A stretch of DNA of 64,000 nucleotides, from contig NZ_CP065691.1 in assembly GCF_016027715.1 (NCBI RefSeq), positions 372,001-436,000 on the forward strand, given 5' to 3'. The notes below the pieces were generated by a model. It was not told the origin of the DNA, did no database searches, and saw only the letters and a program-made list of their open reading frames with translations. Both the position numbers and the translations under genes were made by a program. The stretch comes from Lactococcus garvieae (GTDB taxonomy: Bacteria > Bacillota > Bacilli > Lactobacillales > Streptococcaceae). This document shows positions 45,855 to 54,404 of this stretch, one piece after another. Within the stretch, counting starts at the first letter, position 1. Each line of letters opens with the position of its first letter.

Positions 45855-47130
45855 AAATTTTTTGCAAATCTTCTTTTGGCTCCTTGTTTGCTATCCGTTG
45901 ATTGGAGCAGTAGGGTGGACGGTAGGCGGTGTTTATTATCGTTATTTTTATAGAGGACGTAACCGTAAGTTCGAGCCTATTGCCGTACAAGATCAGCCTA
46001 TGATTTCAATCATGATTCCAGCGCATAATGAAGAAGTGATGATTGAAGAAACAGTTGAATATTTGATGAATGATATGAATTATGAGAACTATGAAGTATT
46101 AGTTTGCGACGATGGCTCTTATGATATGACTTCGGAAATTTTGGCTTCACTGGCTTTCCGCTATCCTAATCTCCGCGTACTCCATGTTGAGAAAAATAAA
46201 GGAAAAGCTCACGCCTTTAATATCGGAATCTCATTTTGTAAAGGGGAATTTGTGCTTTCAAATGATGCAGATACTGTTCCTGAGCCTGATGCTTTGATGA
46301 AATACATGAGCTATTTTATGGATCCTGCCTATCAAAACTGTGCTGCTGTGACGGCCAATATGGATGTGCAAAATCGCTCATTTCTACTGGAAAAGTCACA
46401 AACGGTTGAATTTTCATCAATTGTAGGGATTATCAAACGCAGCCAGTTGGGATTTCTAGGCGCAATGTATGCTTATTCTGGGGCCAATACCATGTACCGC
46501 AAAGCTGCTATCTATGATGCGGGCCTTTTCCGTCAAGATAGAGCAACAGAGGATATATCTATTGCTTGGGACCATCAACTTAATGGTTGGCAAGCACTTT
46601 TTGATCCTGATATTATGTTTTATATGAATGTACCCAGTACGTTAGAGATGCTTTATAAGCAGCGAAAACGTTGGGCAAAAGGCGGGATTGAGGTTTACTT
46701 TACGAACTTTAGGAAGGTTTTCAAACATCCGATAAGACATATAAGTCAGGTTATAATGATGATTGATCAGACTGGTTCTATCCTATGGAGTTTCCTCTAT
46801 TTCTTCGGCCTCTTTTATATGCTTTTCCGCTTTTTTTGGCTGACGCTTACCCAGCAGCATTTAGCCCTCTTGCATTATGTAGATATGATTTTTGTCTTTT
46901 ATTCTTTCATGGCAATTGTAGGATCGTGGCAACTTTTTGCAGCGCTCATCATGGATAATCATGCAAAGAAACTCAAATATCTTTTCTTTGCGCCCATTTA
47001 TATGCTATGGTATTGGCAGGTAAATACCCTGACGATTATCACCACATTTGTTCCAGCTATCAAAGCCGTCCTTGGCTTACAGGGTGAAGGGACCTGGGTC
47101 AGTCCGACACGTACTAAAATGAAAGAGTAA
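45847..47130 (+). CDS. Processive family 2 glycosyltransferase, PgaC/IcaA-like
   Basis: Membrane polysaccharide synthase of 427 residues. The catalytic set of processive GT2 enzymes is complete: DDG at 88-90, DAD at 140-142, TED at 234-236 and QRKRW at 272-276. The stretch EFSSIVGIIKRSQ closely resembles PgaC, the poly-beta-1,6-N-acetylglucosamine synthase. Membrane segments: one near the N-terminus and three to four after residue 300. GGAGG precedes the start inside the previous gene. No deacetylase (PgaB/IcaB) is nearby. Product inferred, perhaps a PNAG-like or other beta-linked polymer. Confidence 0.82.
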   Translation: MNENFLQIFFWLLVCYPLIGAVGWTVGGVYYRYFYRGRNRKFEPIAVQDQPMISIMIPAHNEEVMIEETVEYLMNDMNYENYEVLVCDDGSYDMTSEILASLAFRYPNLRVLHVEKNKGKAHAFNIGISFCKGEFVLSNDADTVPEPDALMKYMSYFMDPAYQNCAAVTANMDVQNRSFLLEKSQTVEFSSIVGIIKRSQLGFLGAMYAYSGANTMYRKAAIYDAGLFRQDRATEDISIAWDHQLNGWQALFDPDIMFYMNVPSTLEMLYKQRKRWAKGGIEVYFTNFRKVFKHPIRHISQVIMMIDQTGSILWSFLYFFGLFYMLFRFFWLTLTQQHLALLHYVDMIFVFYSFMAIVGSWQLFAALIMDNHAKKLKYLFFAPIYMLWYWQVNTLTIITTFVPAIKAVLGLQGEGTWVSPTRTKMKE

Positions 47131-47163
47131 AAACGCTTAGCCTCAAGGTTAAGCGTTTTTTAT
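47129..47163. terminator. Bidirectional terminator after the GT2 operon
   Basis: A 15-bp stem with one G-U pair (47129-47143 with 47146-47160, core AAACGCTTA) and T run, between convergent genes. Confidence 0.85.
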
Positions 47164-47181
47164 TTATTCTAGAAAGAAATA

Positions 47182-48777
47182 TTAGCCTCGTTTTTTCAAG
47201 TAATCAGAATAGTATTCCTTAAGAAGGTTAATAATCTGTTTACCAATCAAGTAATAATCCTCAGTCGGTAAGTTCGCCTGCGAAATCCGAAGTGTACCAC
47301 TAGAGGCACCAAATCCTGTACCGTCCATGAGCACAACACCGTTTTTATCGGCCAGATTAAGCAAGAACTCTAAGTAGTCAAAGTTTTCCTCCAAATAAAC
47401 ACGGAATTTACGACCAAAACGAATTTCCGCTAAATGATAAATATCAACAAGAGTATAATACTTAGCATTTTCTTTAGAGTTATCTGGCTCCAACTTCATT
47501 GCTTTAAGCAAGTCTTGATATCGCTCATCGATCAGTGCATCGCAAGCTTCAAAATATGGATCAGCCTCTTTACGATGAATCAAGTGGGTGAAGGCAAAGA
47601 GAACCTCCATGATTTGTTGGGGTGTAGAAAGGCCCGCAGTATGATAAAGGCCCACTGAGCGAGAATCAGCTACGATCCGTTCAATAAAAGGCAACTCTTT
47701 GGTAATATGAGTGACGATATCATAACGTTTATCGAGTTTTTCAATATCTTCAGGATCAAGCTCAGAAATGAGACGATCAAAGACATTTTCTTCCTGCATA
47801 GCAATGAGTCCTAAACGCCATCCAGTTGCTCCGAAAAGTTTTGAGAAAGAGTAAACCAGAATAGTGTTGTATGGTACCACACTATAAACAGTTTGGAAGT
47901 CTTGAACGAACGTGCCATAGACATCATCTGTAATGATAATCAGATCTGGATTTTTTTCAACAGCACGTTTCAAAGCTTGGAGTGTTTCTTGGCTGAAGGC
48001 TTTAGAACCGGGATTTGATGGGTTAACAAGAAAGAAAGCTTTGATATCAGGATCAGATAATTTTTCAATTTCTGTTTCAGGAATACTCCAGCTATCACTT
48101 TCGTCTGAACTTATCAATGTTTCCACAAGATTGAATTCACTTAATCCTGGAAGCTGCAAGTAAGGTGTGAAAATTGGTGTATTAATAGCAATCTTATCAC
48201 CGGGAACCACTAGCTTGTTACGTTTAAGTGAGTTAAAGATATAGACGATAGCAGCTGTGCCACCTTCTGTAGGGAAAATTTGTGTTTTATCTTCAAGGTG
48301 AACCCCGTTATAGAGTATTTTTTCCATAAAGCGGTTCAAAACAATTTCTGTATTTTTCAAGCAACGGCTAGGCACCGGATAGTTATTACCAATAGCACCG
48401 TCGATAAACTCTTTGATAACATCATCAATATTAAGTTTTAAATCAATTTCGACATAGTCCATGACATCGATCAAAAATTTATCAATTTCGTCGTCATCAG
48501 GCTCTAAGAAAGCTTCAAACCTTTGTCCGATACCTTTTAAAGTTGTATAACCAGCCATGTCGGCTTTTTCGATCGTACGGAGAGAGTCTTTGATCCCGAA
48601 TTCAATCAAACGATTGAAAGCCAAACGTGCTTTTGTGTTAATCCAGTTAGGATTTCCACGACCAGCATTTAAAAAGATATTATCTTTTTTATTTTTTTCT
48701 GCTAGTTTTAGCATTTCAAAACTAACTTCAAATGCCCCTAAACCGGTATAATCATTAATGGTGACTTCTTTTTCCAT
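47182..48777 (-). CDS. aspD: Bifunctional aspartate aminotransferase / aspartate 4-decarboxylase
   Basis: PLP enzyme that converts L-aspartate to L-alanine and CO2. The 531 residues are much longer than ordinary aspartate aminotransferases and fit the AspD family. The PLP lysine is in SFSKLFGATGWRLG, with FFLVNPSNPGSKAFS and IIITDDVYGTF upstream and LRISQANLP near the end. The start at 48777 follows GGGGGAA. In Tetragenococcus the aspartate:alanine antiporter gene aspT lies beside aspD and the pair makes proton-motive force; no aspT is here. Confidence 0.88.
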   Translation of the reverse strand: MEKEVTINDYTGLGAFEVSFEMLKLAEKNKKDNIFLNAGRGNPNWINTKARLAFNRLIEFGIKDSLRTIEKADMAGYTTLKGIGQRFEAFLEPDDDEIDKFLIDVMDYVEIDLKLNIDDVIKEFIDGAIGNNYPVPSRCLKNTEIVLNRFMEKILYNGVHLEDKTQIFPTEGGTAAIVYIFNSLKRNKLVVPGDKIAINTPIFTPYLQLPGLSEFNLVETLISSDESDSWSIPETEIEKLSDPDIKAFFLVNPSNPGSKAFSQETLQALKRAVEKNPDLIIITDDVYGTFVQDFQTVYSVVPYNTILVYSFSKLFGATGWRLGLIAMQEENVFDRLISELDPEDIEKLDKRYDIVTHITKELPFIERIVADSRSVGLYHTAGLSTPQQIMEVLFAFTHLIHRKEADPYFEACDALIDERYQDLLKAMKLEPDNSKENAKYYTLVDIYHLAEIRFGRKFRVYLEENFDYLEFLLNLADKNGVVLMDGTGFGASSGTLRISQANLPTEDYYLIGKQIINLLKEYYSDYLKKRG

Positions 48778-48815
48778 GTCTTCCCCCAATTAAATTTATT
48801 GAACTTTTGCTATTT

Positions 48816-48824
48816 ATTATATCA
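48816..48824 (-). promoter_or_regulatory. Extended -10 promoter of aspD
   Basis: On the minus strand TGATATAAT with the hexamer at 48821-48816; leader about 30 nt. Confidence 0.65.
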
Positions 48825-48884
48825 TATTAAAGAAAAACAAATTGACTAGAAGAGTATCAAATGATAAAATTTACGCTTGTTTTT

Positions 48885-48893
48885 TGTTACAAT
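48885..48893 (+). promoter_or_regulatory. Extended -10 promoter of the 48936 membrane gene
   Basis: TGTTACAAT, about 43 bp before the ATG; AGAAGAAAGAAG serves as a loose ribosome site. Confidence 0.5.
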
Positions 48894-48935
48894 AGAATGA
48901 TGTGAGTTTTTAAAACGAGAAGAAAGAAGAAGTAA

Positions 48936-49529
48936 ATGGAGTACGTGTTAATTTTCAGTGCTGCAGTAACCCTATACTTTGCTTTAGGCTATGTGAAAGC
49001 AACGATTAAAGGGTGGGTGCTGCCTAATAAAGTGACGTGGTTCCTTTGGGGACTCGCGCCCATGATTGCCTTTTTTGCTACACTTTCCTCCTCAGGCTTC
49101 AGTTATGGACAAATCCCCGTTTTTATGGCAGGTTTTACACCATTACTGGTGTTTGGAGCTTCATTTATCAATAAAAAATCTTTCTGGAGAATTACAAGGT
49201 TTGATGTCTCATGTGCTTTACTTTCTTTGACGACTTTATTAATTTGGTATATCACAAAAAATCCTGACTTAGCTATCTTTTTAGCGATAGTAAGCGACGC
49301 CTTAGCTGCTTTGCCAACACTCATCAAGGCATGGAGATATCCAGAAACAGAGAGTATAAGGCCATTTGCTGCGGGTATATTTACAACGGGAGTTGCTTTT
49401 ATAGCAATAAACACTTGGAATTTTGCGCACTTGGCTTTTCCCGTTTACCTTGTCTTGCTTAATATCGTAATGACAATAATATTAGCCATACGAAATAAAA
49501 AAACAATAAGTAAAATCACTAGAACTTAG
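48936..49529 (+). CDS. Seven-segment membrane protein with internal repeat
   Basis: Not recognised by name. The 197 residues hold about six to seven membrane segments and an internal repeat: TIKGWVLPNKVTWFLWG near residue 23 and LIKAWRYPETESIRPFAAG near residue 130. The repeat, each half starting with IKxWxxP and spanning about three helices, recalls PQ-loop/SWEET transporters, but the PQ pair itself is absent. No signal peptide. It stands alone between aspD and hemW. A small-solute transporter is the best guess. Confidence 0.55.
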   Translation: MEYVLIFSAAVTLYFALGYVKATIKGWVLPNKVTWFLWGLAPMIAFFATLSSSGFSYGQIPVFMAGFTPLLVFGASFINKKSFWRITRFDVSCALLSLTTLLIWYITKNPDLAIFLAIVSDALAALPTLIKAWRYPETESIRPFAAGIFTTGVAFIAINTWNFAHLAFPVYLVLLNIVMTIILAIRNKKTISKITRT

Positions 49530-49569
49530 TATAAAAAAATAATAAATTAGACAGTAAAGAGGAAAAAGA

Positions 49570-50694
49570 GTGAATAAAAATAAACCAGAAGCAGCCTATA
49601 TACATATCCCCTTTTGCTCCCATATTTGTTATTACTGTGATTTTGCTAAAGTGTTGATGACAGGACAGCCTGTTGAAGCTTACATTGATGAGTTGCTCAA
49701 AGAATATGACAGTTATCAGATTCGTTCTTTAAAAACACTTTACATTGGTGGAGGTACACCCAGTGTTTTACCGGCTGACCAGCTTGAAAAGTTATTGACC
49801 CATCTTACTAAAAATCTTGATTTAGATAAACTTGAAGAATTTACGGTAGAGGCTAATCCCTCGGATTTGACAGACGAGGTTATTGCCGTTTTAGCGAATT
49901 CACCCGTTAGTCGTATTTCGCTGGGTGTGCAATCTTTTGATGATAAATTATTAAAAAGAATTGGGCGAACACATACAGAAGCTCAAGTTTACACATCCAT
50001 AGAACGCTTGAGAAAAGCTGGTTTTGAGAATATTACTATTGATTTGATTTATGGCTTGCCTAACCAGACAATGGAGATGGTTGAGAGTGACGTAAAAAAA
50101 CTATTGGACTTGAATCTTCCTCACGTTGCCTTGTATAGCTTGATTTTAGAAGATCATACGGTGTTTATGAATCGTCAACGCCGGGGACGTTTACGTTTGC
50201 CCTCTGATGATCGCAATGCAGATATGTATGAGTATATTATTGACACTCTTACCTCTCATGGCTATATTCATTATGAAGTTTCTAATTTTGGGAAAAAAGG
50301 TTACGAGAGCAAACATAACTTGACTTACTGGGATAATGCGGAATACTATGGTATTGGAGCAGGAGCGTCGGGCTATTTAGATGGGATTCGTTATAAAAAT
50401 CATGGCCCTGTTCACCACTATTTGCGTGAAAAAAATAAACGTATAAATGAAGAAGTATTGACACGAAAAGAAATGATTGAAGAAGAAATGTTCCTTGGTT
50501 TGCGTAAGAAATCAGGAGTTTCCATAGAGAGATTTCAGAAAAAATTTGGTCAAAGCTTAGAAGAAGTCTATGGAAGAGTGATTCCAGATTTGGCAAAACA
50601 ACAACTCTTATTTGAAGCTGACGGACGTATTCAGATGACTGAAAAAGGTTTTGAATTAGGAAATGAAGTATTTGAACGCTTTTTACTAAATTAA
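49570..50694 (+). CDS. hemW: Radical SAM heme chaperone HemW
   Basis: Delivers heme to membrane proteins; long annotated as oxygen-independent coproporphyrinogen oxidase. The 374 residues have the radical-SAM cysteines in IPFCSHICYYCDF, IGGGTPSVL, FTVEANPSDL, ISLGVQSFDDKLLKRIGRTH and NLTYWDNAEYYGIGAGASG. It lacks the N-terminal extension of true HemN and the extra cysteine after the CxxxCxxC motif. GTG start preceded by GAGGAAAAAG. Its presence fits an organism that uses exogenous heme. Confidence 0.9.
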   Translation: MNKNKPEAAYIHIPFCSHICYYCDFAKVLMTGQPVEAYIDELLKEYDSYQIRSLKTLYIGGGTPSVLPADQLEKLLTHLTKNLDLDKLEEFTVEANPSDLTDEVIAVLANSPVSRISLGVQSFDDKLLKRIGRTHTEAQVYTSIERLRKAGFENITIDLIYGLPNQTMEMVESDVKKLLDLNLPHVALYSLILEDHTVFMNRQRRGRLRLPSDDRNADMYEYIIDTLTSHGYIHYEVSNFGKKGYESKHNLTYWDNAEYYGIGAGASGYLDGIRYKNHGPVHHYLREKNKRINEEVLTRKEMIEEEMFLGLRKKSGVSIERFQKKFGQSLEEVYGRVIPDLAKQQLLFEADGRIQMTEKGFELGNEVFERFLLN

Positions 50695-50727
50695 GTGTGC
50701 ATTTCAGAAAGATATCCATGAAATCTA

Positions 50728-50736
50728 TGTTACAAT
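50728..50736 (+). promoter_or_regulatory. Extended -10 just before the GH25 gene
   Basis: TGTTACAAT (hexamer 50731-50736) ends seven bases before the ATG at 50744, so the message may begin at the start codon. Confidence 0.5.
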
Positions 50737-50743
50737 AGTGTGA

Positions 50744-51577
50744 ATGAAAATTGGAAAAAGTAATATGAGAAAGAAACTTACCCCGCTAGCAACAGTTATT
50801 GTGGCTGGAATTTTTACTGCTTTGGTTTTTGTTTTTGGAAGTCTGCGTTACCAAGTGCCAAACATGGCAGAAACAAAGGAAGAAAAACAAGAAACAGTAG
50901 TTGTAAATAAATCATTAGAAAATAATGCTGTGGATTTAAATAAGTTTGCGGTAGACATATCAGCTTGGCAGCGACCTGAAGATATTGACTATAACATGAT
51001 GAGTCAAGAAATTATCGGAGCGATTGTCCGTGTCCAGACAGGAAAATCAAGCAAAGACAATGCAGCAGCCCTCAAGAGTGGCGAAGACCGTCAGTTTAAA
51101 ACACACATTACAGAACTAAAAAAACGTGGTGTGCCTGTAGCTGTGTATGCGTATGTTAATGGTAAAAGTGTTGAGGAAATGAAAGAACAAGCGCGTTCTT
51201 TTTATGAGCGAGCACATACTTTTAAACCAACTTATTATTGGCTGGACATTGAAGAAGTGAGCATGGACGATATGAGTAAAGGTGTAGAGGCTTTTCGAAC
51301 AGAGCTTGAAAGCTTGGGTGTAAAAAATATAGGTATATATGCTCAGGATTGGTTTTTGAATGACCATCAAATTGATACGAGCAACTTTACTTCCATTTGG
51401 ATGGCGGATTATGGCAGAAACACTGGGATGTGGGATACTTCCCCTAAAACGACGCTTCCCTATGATATGCATCAGTTTACAGACCGTGGCCAACTTACTA
51501 GTTACGGAGGACACTTGGATTTAAATATGATTCGCACCCAAGAGCAATACGATAAAATTTTTAGAAATCCTCAATAA
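50744..51577 (+). CDS. Membrane-anchored GH25 muramidase
   Basis: Predicted N-acetylmuramidase acting on peptidoglycan outside the cell. After an N-terminal membrane anchor (about residues 12-33) and a short linker, a single GH25 domain runs from AVDISAWQRPEDIDY to LDLNMIRTQEQYD. Active-site acids are in AVDISAW and WLDIEE, with IGIYAQDWF and DMHQFTDRG. No binding repeats. Start is either the ATG at 50744, nearly leaderless, or the ATG at 50765; the protein would be 277 or 270 residues. A housekeeping autolysin is more likely than a phage lysin. Confidence 0.85.
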   Translation: MKIGKSNMRKKLTPLATVIVAGIFTALVFVFGSLRYQVPNMAETKEEKQETVVVNKSLENNAVDLNKFAVDISAWQRPEDIDYNMMSQEIIGAIVRVQTGKSSKDNAAALKSGEDRQFKTHITELKKRGVPVAVYAYVNGKSVEEMKEQARSFYERAHTFKPTYYWLDIEEVSMDDMSKGVEAFRTELESLGVKNIGIYAQDWFLNDHQIDTSNFTSIWMADYGRNTGMWDTSPKTTLPYDMHQFTDRGQLTSYGGHLDLNMIRTQEQYDKIFRNPQ

Positions 51578-51694
51578 AGAATAAAATATACCGTGGAAGA
51601 AAATGCAGACGAGAGTCTCTTTTCTTTATGAAATTTTTGAGGTACAAAGCGCAAATAATGATACATAAGAAATAAGACAAGAGCAGGAGAAGAA

Positions 51695-52588
51695 ATGCCA
51701 AAGAAAAAACAAACAAGAATCAAAGCCAGTGCTGGTATCCTTGGTACAATCGTGGTCCTTGGATTAGGAATACTTAAAGCAAATCCCGAGATTTTATCTA
51801 CAGTTACAGGTTCTTATTCTCAGAACACACCTGCACAAAGTCAGCAACTTAAAAGCTTTAGCAAAGTTGACTTTGGGAGTATTAAAGACAAAGTTCCAAC
51901 ACAGTCTTTAGCTCAATCTGTTTTGACTCCGTCAATTAAAAAGAATTTAAAAGAATCTATTACTTATAATGGTACAGGGGCATTTATCGTAAACGATAAT
52001 AAAACTGATCTTAATGCAAAGGTTAACAGCGCTCCTTATGTACAACTGGCCCAGCAAGACAGCTTAGGTCGTCCGAGAGTAGCAAATGCTCTGCTCAATA
52101 AGAGCAGCCGTCAGTATAAAAATCGTTCGGAAACGACAGGTTCAAATGGAAAATCAAATTCAGCAAAAATTAATCCCGTAGGTTGGCAGCAGTTGATGAT
52201 TCCAGAAGGCTCATACAGTACTCTCTATAATCGTGGGCATTCAATCGGCTATGCTTTGGCTGGAAATATTAAAGGCTTTGATGCTTCTGAAGCAAATCCT
52301 CAAAATATCAGTACCCAAACAGCTTGGGCCAATCAATCAAGCAATGGAAATGATGAGAACACGGGTCAAAACTACTATGAAGGACTGGTACGTAAAGCAC
52401 TTGATAAGAATAAAACAGTGCGTTATCGTGTCGAACCCCTGTATGAAGATGATGATTTAGTACCTTCTGGCACACATATGGAAGCTAAATCAAAGGATGG
52501 CAGCTTAGAATTTAATGTTTTTATTCCTAATGTACAGCCTGGAATACAAATTAATTATGCTACGGGCAAGGGCACTATGATGCAATAA
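51695..52588 (+). CDS. EndA-like DNA/RNA non-specific endonuclease
   Basis: Membrane-anchored nuclease of 297 residues, similar over its C-terminal two thirds to pneumococcal EndA, which degrades one DNA strand during uptake. One N-terminal membrane segment (about 12-27). The metal-finger motif reads YNRGHSIGYALAG where EndA has DRGH, so the first Asp is Asn while the general-base His remains. FDASEANPQNISTQTAWANQ and GQNYYEGLVRKALD follow. It could serve competence or nutrient scavenging. AGGAGAAG upstream. Confidence 0.85.
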   Translation: MPKKKQTRIKASAGILGTIVVLGLGILKANPEILSTVTGSYSQNTPAQSQQLKSFSKVDFGSIKDKVPTQSLAQSVLTPSIKKNLKESITYNGTGAFIVNDNKTDLNAKVNSAPYVQLAQQDSLGRPRVANALLNKSSRQYKNRSETTGSNGKSNSAKINPVGWQQLMIPEGSYSTLYNRGHSIGYALAGNIKGFDASEANPQNISTQTAWANQSSNGNDENTGQNYYEGLVRKALDKNKTVRYRVEPLYEDDDLVPSGTHMEAKSKDGSLEFNVFIPNVQPGIQINYATGKGTMMQ

Positions 52589-52596
52589 ATTATAAA

Positions 52597-52620
52597 AGAG
52601 GAAGAACTTTCCTTTTTTTA
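52597..52620 (+). terminator. Weak terminator after the nuclease gene
   Basis: AGGAA and TTCCT around a short loop, followed by six T residues, nine bases after the stop. Confidence 0.45.
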
Positions 52621-52637
52621 TTATGCAAATGGGAAAC

Positions 52638-52676
52638 AAAAAACGCAGAGGGATAAGCTTTCTCTCTACGTTTTTT
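52638..52676. terminator. Terminator between nuclease and GH73 genes
   Basis: AAAAAACG-c-AGAG pairs with CTCT-a-CGTTTTTT around a longer loop; T-rich both ways, serving two convergent genes. Confidence 0.75.
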
Positions 52677-52695
52677 GTTTTTATTGTTAAGTGTG

Positions 52696-53331
52696 TTATA
52701 TTTTGTCGTACTGGTCTAAGCCATAACTTTCTATCATCTGGATAAGCTTTTCAGTATAAGCTGGATCAGTAGCATAACCTGAGGTTTGGACAGCTTGAGC
52801 AGCCTCTTTGTAATTTTGGGCAGCAAGGACGCTGGCGTATTGTTTAGGATTCCAAGTCGTTCCTTTAGTAAAAAGATAAGCATGTCCTTCTACAGACTCT
52901 TTCCAGCTGTCATATACACGGAATTTTGCTTGAATTGTAATCCACTTATTATTTTCAAATTCTTTTGTTTCGAGAGTAACGGTTGGAACATCTCCGTAAG
53001 CTTTTATTCCAAAAATATTATAATACTTAGCTGCTAAACCACTTTGGCCAAAATTACTTTCCAAAGCTGCTTGAGCGAGTGTCAATGAAGAAAGAACATT
53101 ATATTTTCTTTGTGATTCTTGAGCATAAGGGGCTATTGTTCGAATAAAGTTGTATTCTGTAATAGTTTCCACTTGGGTAGCAAGTTCGGTAGCATTACGA
53201 TTATCACTGGTATGGATACTTCTGAAATTCAAGAGATTCGCTGCAACAAATAAAAGAATCAAAAGTTGCACAATGAAACGAAAGATATTACGAATCATAG
53301 AAGTTTTTCGGCGATTTTTAACATATGTCAT
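52696..53331 (-). CDS. Membrane-anchored GH73 glucosaminidase (AcmC-like)
   Basis: Predicted endo-N-acetylglucosaminidase that cuts peptidoglycan. The 211 residues have a basic N-terminus, one membrane segment (about 15-38) and a GH73 domain with the catalytic glutamate in TLAQAALESNFGQSGLA, then YNIFGIKAYGDVPTV, RVYDSWKESVEGHA and SGYATDPAYTEKLI. No LysM repeats, as in the small lactococcal autolysins AcmC and AcmD. The ATG follows an extended -10 (TGTTATACT, 53346-53338) by six bases and lacks a ribosome site, so a leaderless mRNA is predicted. Confidence 0.87.
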   Translation of the reverse strand: MTYVKNRRKTSMIRNIFRFIVQLLILLFVAANLLNFRSIHTSDNRNATELATQVETITEYNFIRTIAPYAQESQRKYNVLSSLTLAQAALESNFGQSGLAAKYYNIFGIKAYGDVPTVTLETKEFENNKWITIQAKFRVYDSWKESVEGHAYLFTKGTTWNPKQYASVLAAQNYKEAAQAVQTSGYATDPAYTEKLIQMIESYGLDQYDKI

Positions 53332-53337
53332 GCAACT

Positions 53338-53346
53338 AGTATAACA
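53338..53346 (-). promoter_or_regulatory. Extended -10 of the GH73 gene directly before the start codon
   Basis: On the minus strand TGTTATACT, hexamer 53343-53338, six bases before the ATG at 53331. Confidence 0.6.
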
Positions 53347-53404
53347 AAAAAGTAATAATCTGTGGGCAAAGATGCAAAGGATTTGTAATCTATCAAAGTT
53401 TGAA

Positions 53405-53443
53405 ATAATAAAAAAACTCCCAGTAACTGAAGTTTTTTATTAT
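53405..53443. terminator. Terminator of the yitT-like gene
   Basis: ATAATAAAAAAACT and AGTTTTTTATTAT form a 13-bp stem immediately after the stop codon of the minus-strand gene. Confidence 0.8.
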
Positions 53444-54136
53444 TTATTTTCTGTTTCTTTCTTTGATAATTTGCGCCCCAAACTGAGGAACACGAAGTGT
53501 AGAAAGACGTTGAAGAAGTTTTTGACGATAGTCAGCTCTTCCTACAATCAATGTCACCTTGCTGAAGAGGTAACAAGACAGAAGCGTCACCGCAAAGTTC
53601 GGAAGCGTAAGGTAGGTCAGAAGTGAGAGGGAAAGTACGATAACATCTCCGCCAAACAAGACCTTATCAACTTTGAAACTCCATTTTTCTTCTAAGATAC
53701 GTCCTAGAAGCAAAGTCCCTCCAAAAGTTCCTTCGGATATAATAACTAAGCCAGCAGCTGTACCAGATAAGATACCATCAAAAATACCAGCAAAGATAAT
53801 ATTTGAAAATTGTATGCCAGAGATTCCGATGCTTTCGAAAATAATCATCCAAACGCTCATAGCTGCAGCACCTGGGATGCTCAGCAAGAGTTCTCGTGAA
53901 GAGAGATACTTACGTCCAAAAGCAAAGAGTGGAACGTTAACAAGAAAGAAAGTTAAGGCAGGATTCACGCCAAAAACAAAATCCATCAATACTGAAAATC
54001 CAGCTACGCCATTACTGGCCAAACGGTTTGGAATTACAAAAAGTTGAACAGAGAGGACATAAAGCCCCACTCCGATAAGTAATATCATTAAATCACGCAT
54101 AAAATGCTTATCAATTTTTACGCCTAAAAGTGTCAT
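53444..54136 (-). CDS. YitT family membrane protein, lacking the C-terminal DUF2179
   Basis: Function unknown. The 230 residues begin with DLMILLIGVGLYVLSVQLFV and contain NRLASNGVAGFSVL and the glycine-rich SGTAAGLVIISEGTFGGTLLLG, the markers of the YitT/DUF161 membrane domain with about five segments. Family members usually run to about 280 residues with a soluble DUF2179 domain; here the chain ends shortly after the last segment, so that domain is missing. AAGGAG precedes the ATG. Confidence 0.82.
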   Translation of the reverse strand: MTLLGVKIDKHFMRDLMILLIGVGLYVLSVQLFVIPNRLASNGVAGFSVLMDFVFGVNPALTFFLVNVPLFAFGRKYLSSRELLLSIPGAAAMSVWMIIFESIGISGIQFSNIIFAGIFDGILSGTAAGLVIISEGTFGGTLLLGRILEEKWSFKVDKVLFGGDVIVLSLSLLTYLTLPNFAVTLLSCYLFSKVTLIVGRADYRQKLLQRLSTLRVPQFGAQIIKERNRK

Positions 54137-54404
54137 ATATTCTCCTTAACAGATCGTCATTATTAAGGTTCCTGTGAATCTTTGAATAAAATAATTTCAT
54201 ATCTTTGTTATGATTCGATACAAGTTCCTTATGTTTTAGTGTTGTAACTAATATTATTACATTTAAAACTTAAGCAGACCTTGTAATATGAGAAAATAGC
54301 TACGATTTTATAGTAAATAACTACAAATTCAGACAATTCTATAAAATAATGAAGAAATTATTCCATAGTCTTTTCTATTTTAGTCTAACTTAAGAAGTGG
54401 TTTG
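54137..54404. other. A/T-rich intergenic region
   Basis: Lies between divergent yitT-like and amidinotransferase genes. No open frame with a ribosome site. Probably holds the promoter of the minus-strand gene; no box convincing enough to place. Confidence 0.4.

Noticed and set aside
50744-53331. Prophage lysis module formed by the GH25, nuclease and GH73 genes
   Set aside because: The hydrolases carry membrane anchors and single domains like housekeeping autolysins, strands are mixed, and no holin or structural gene is present.
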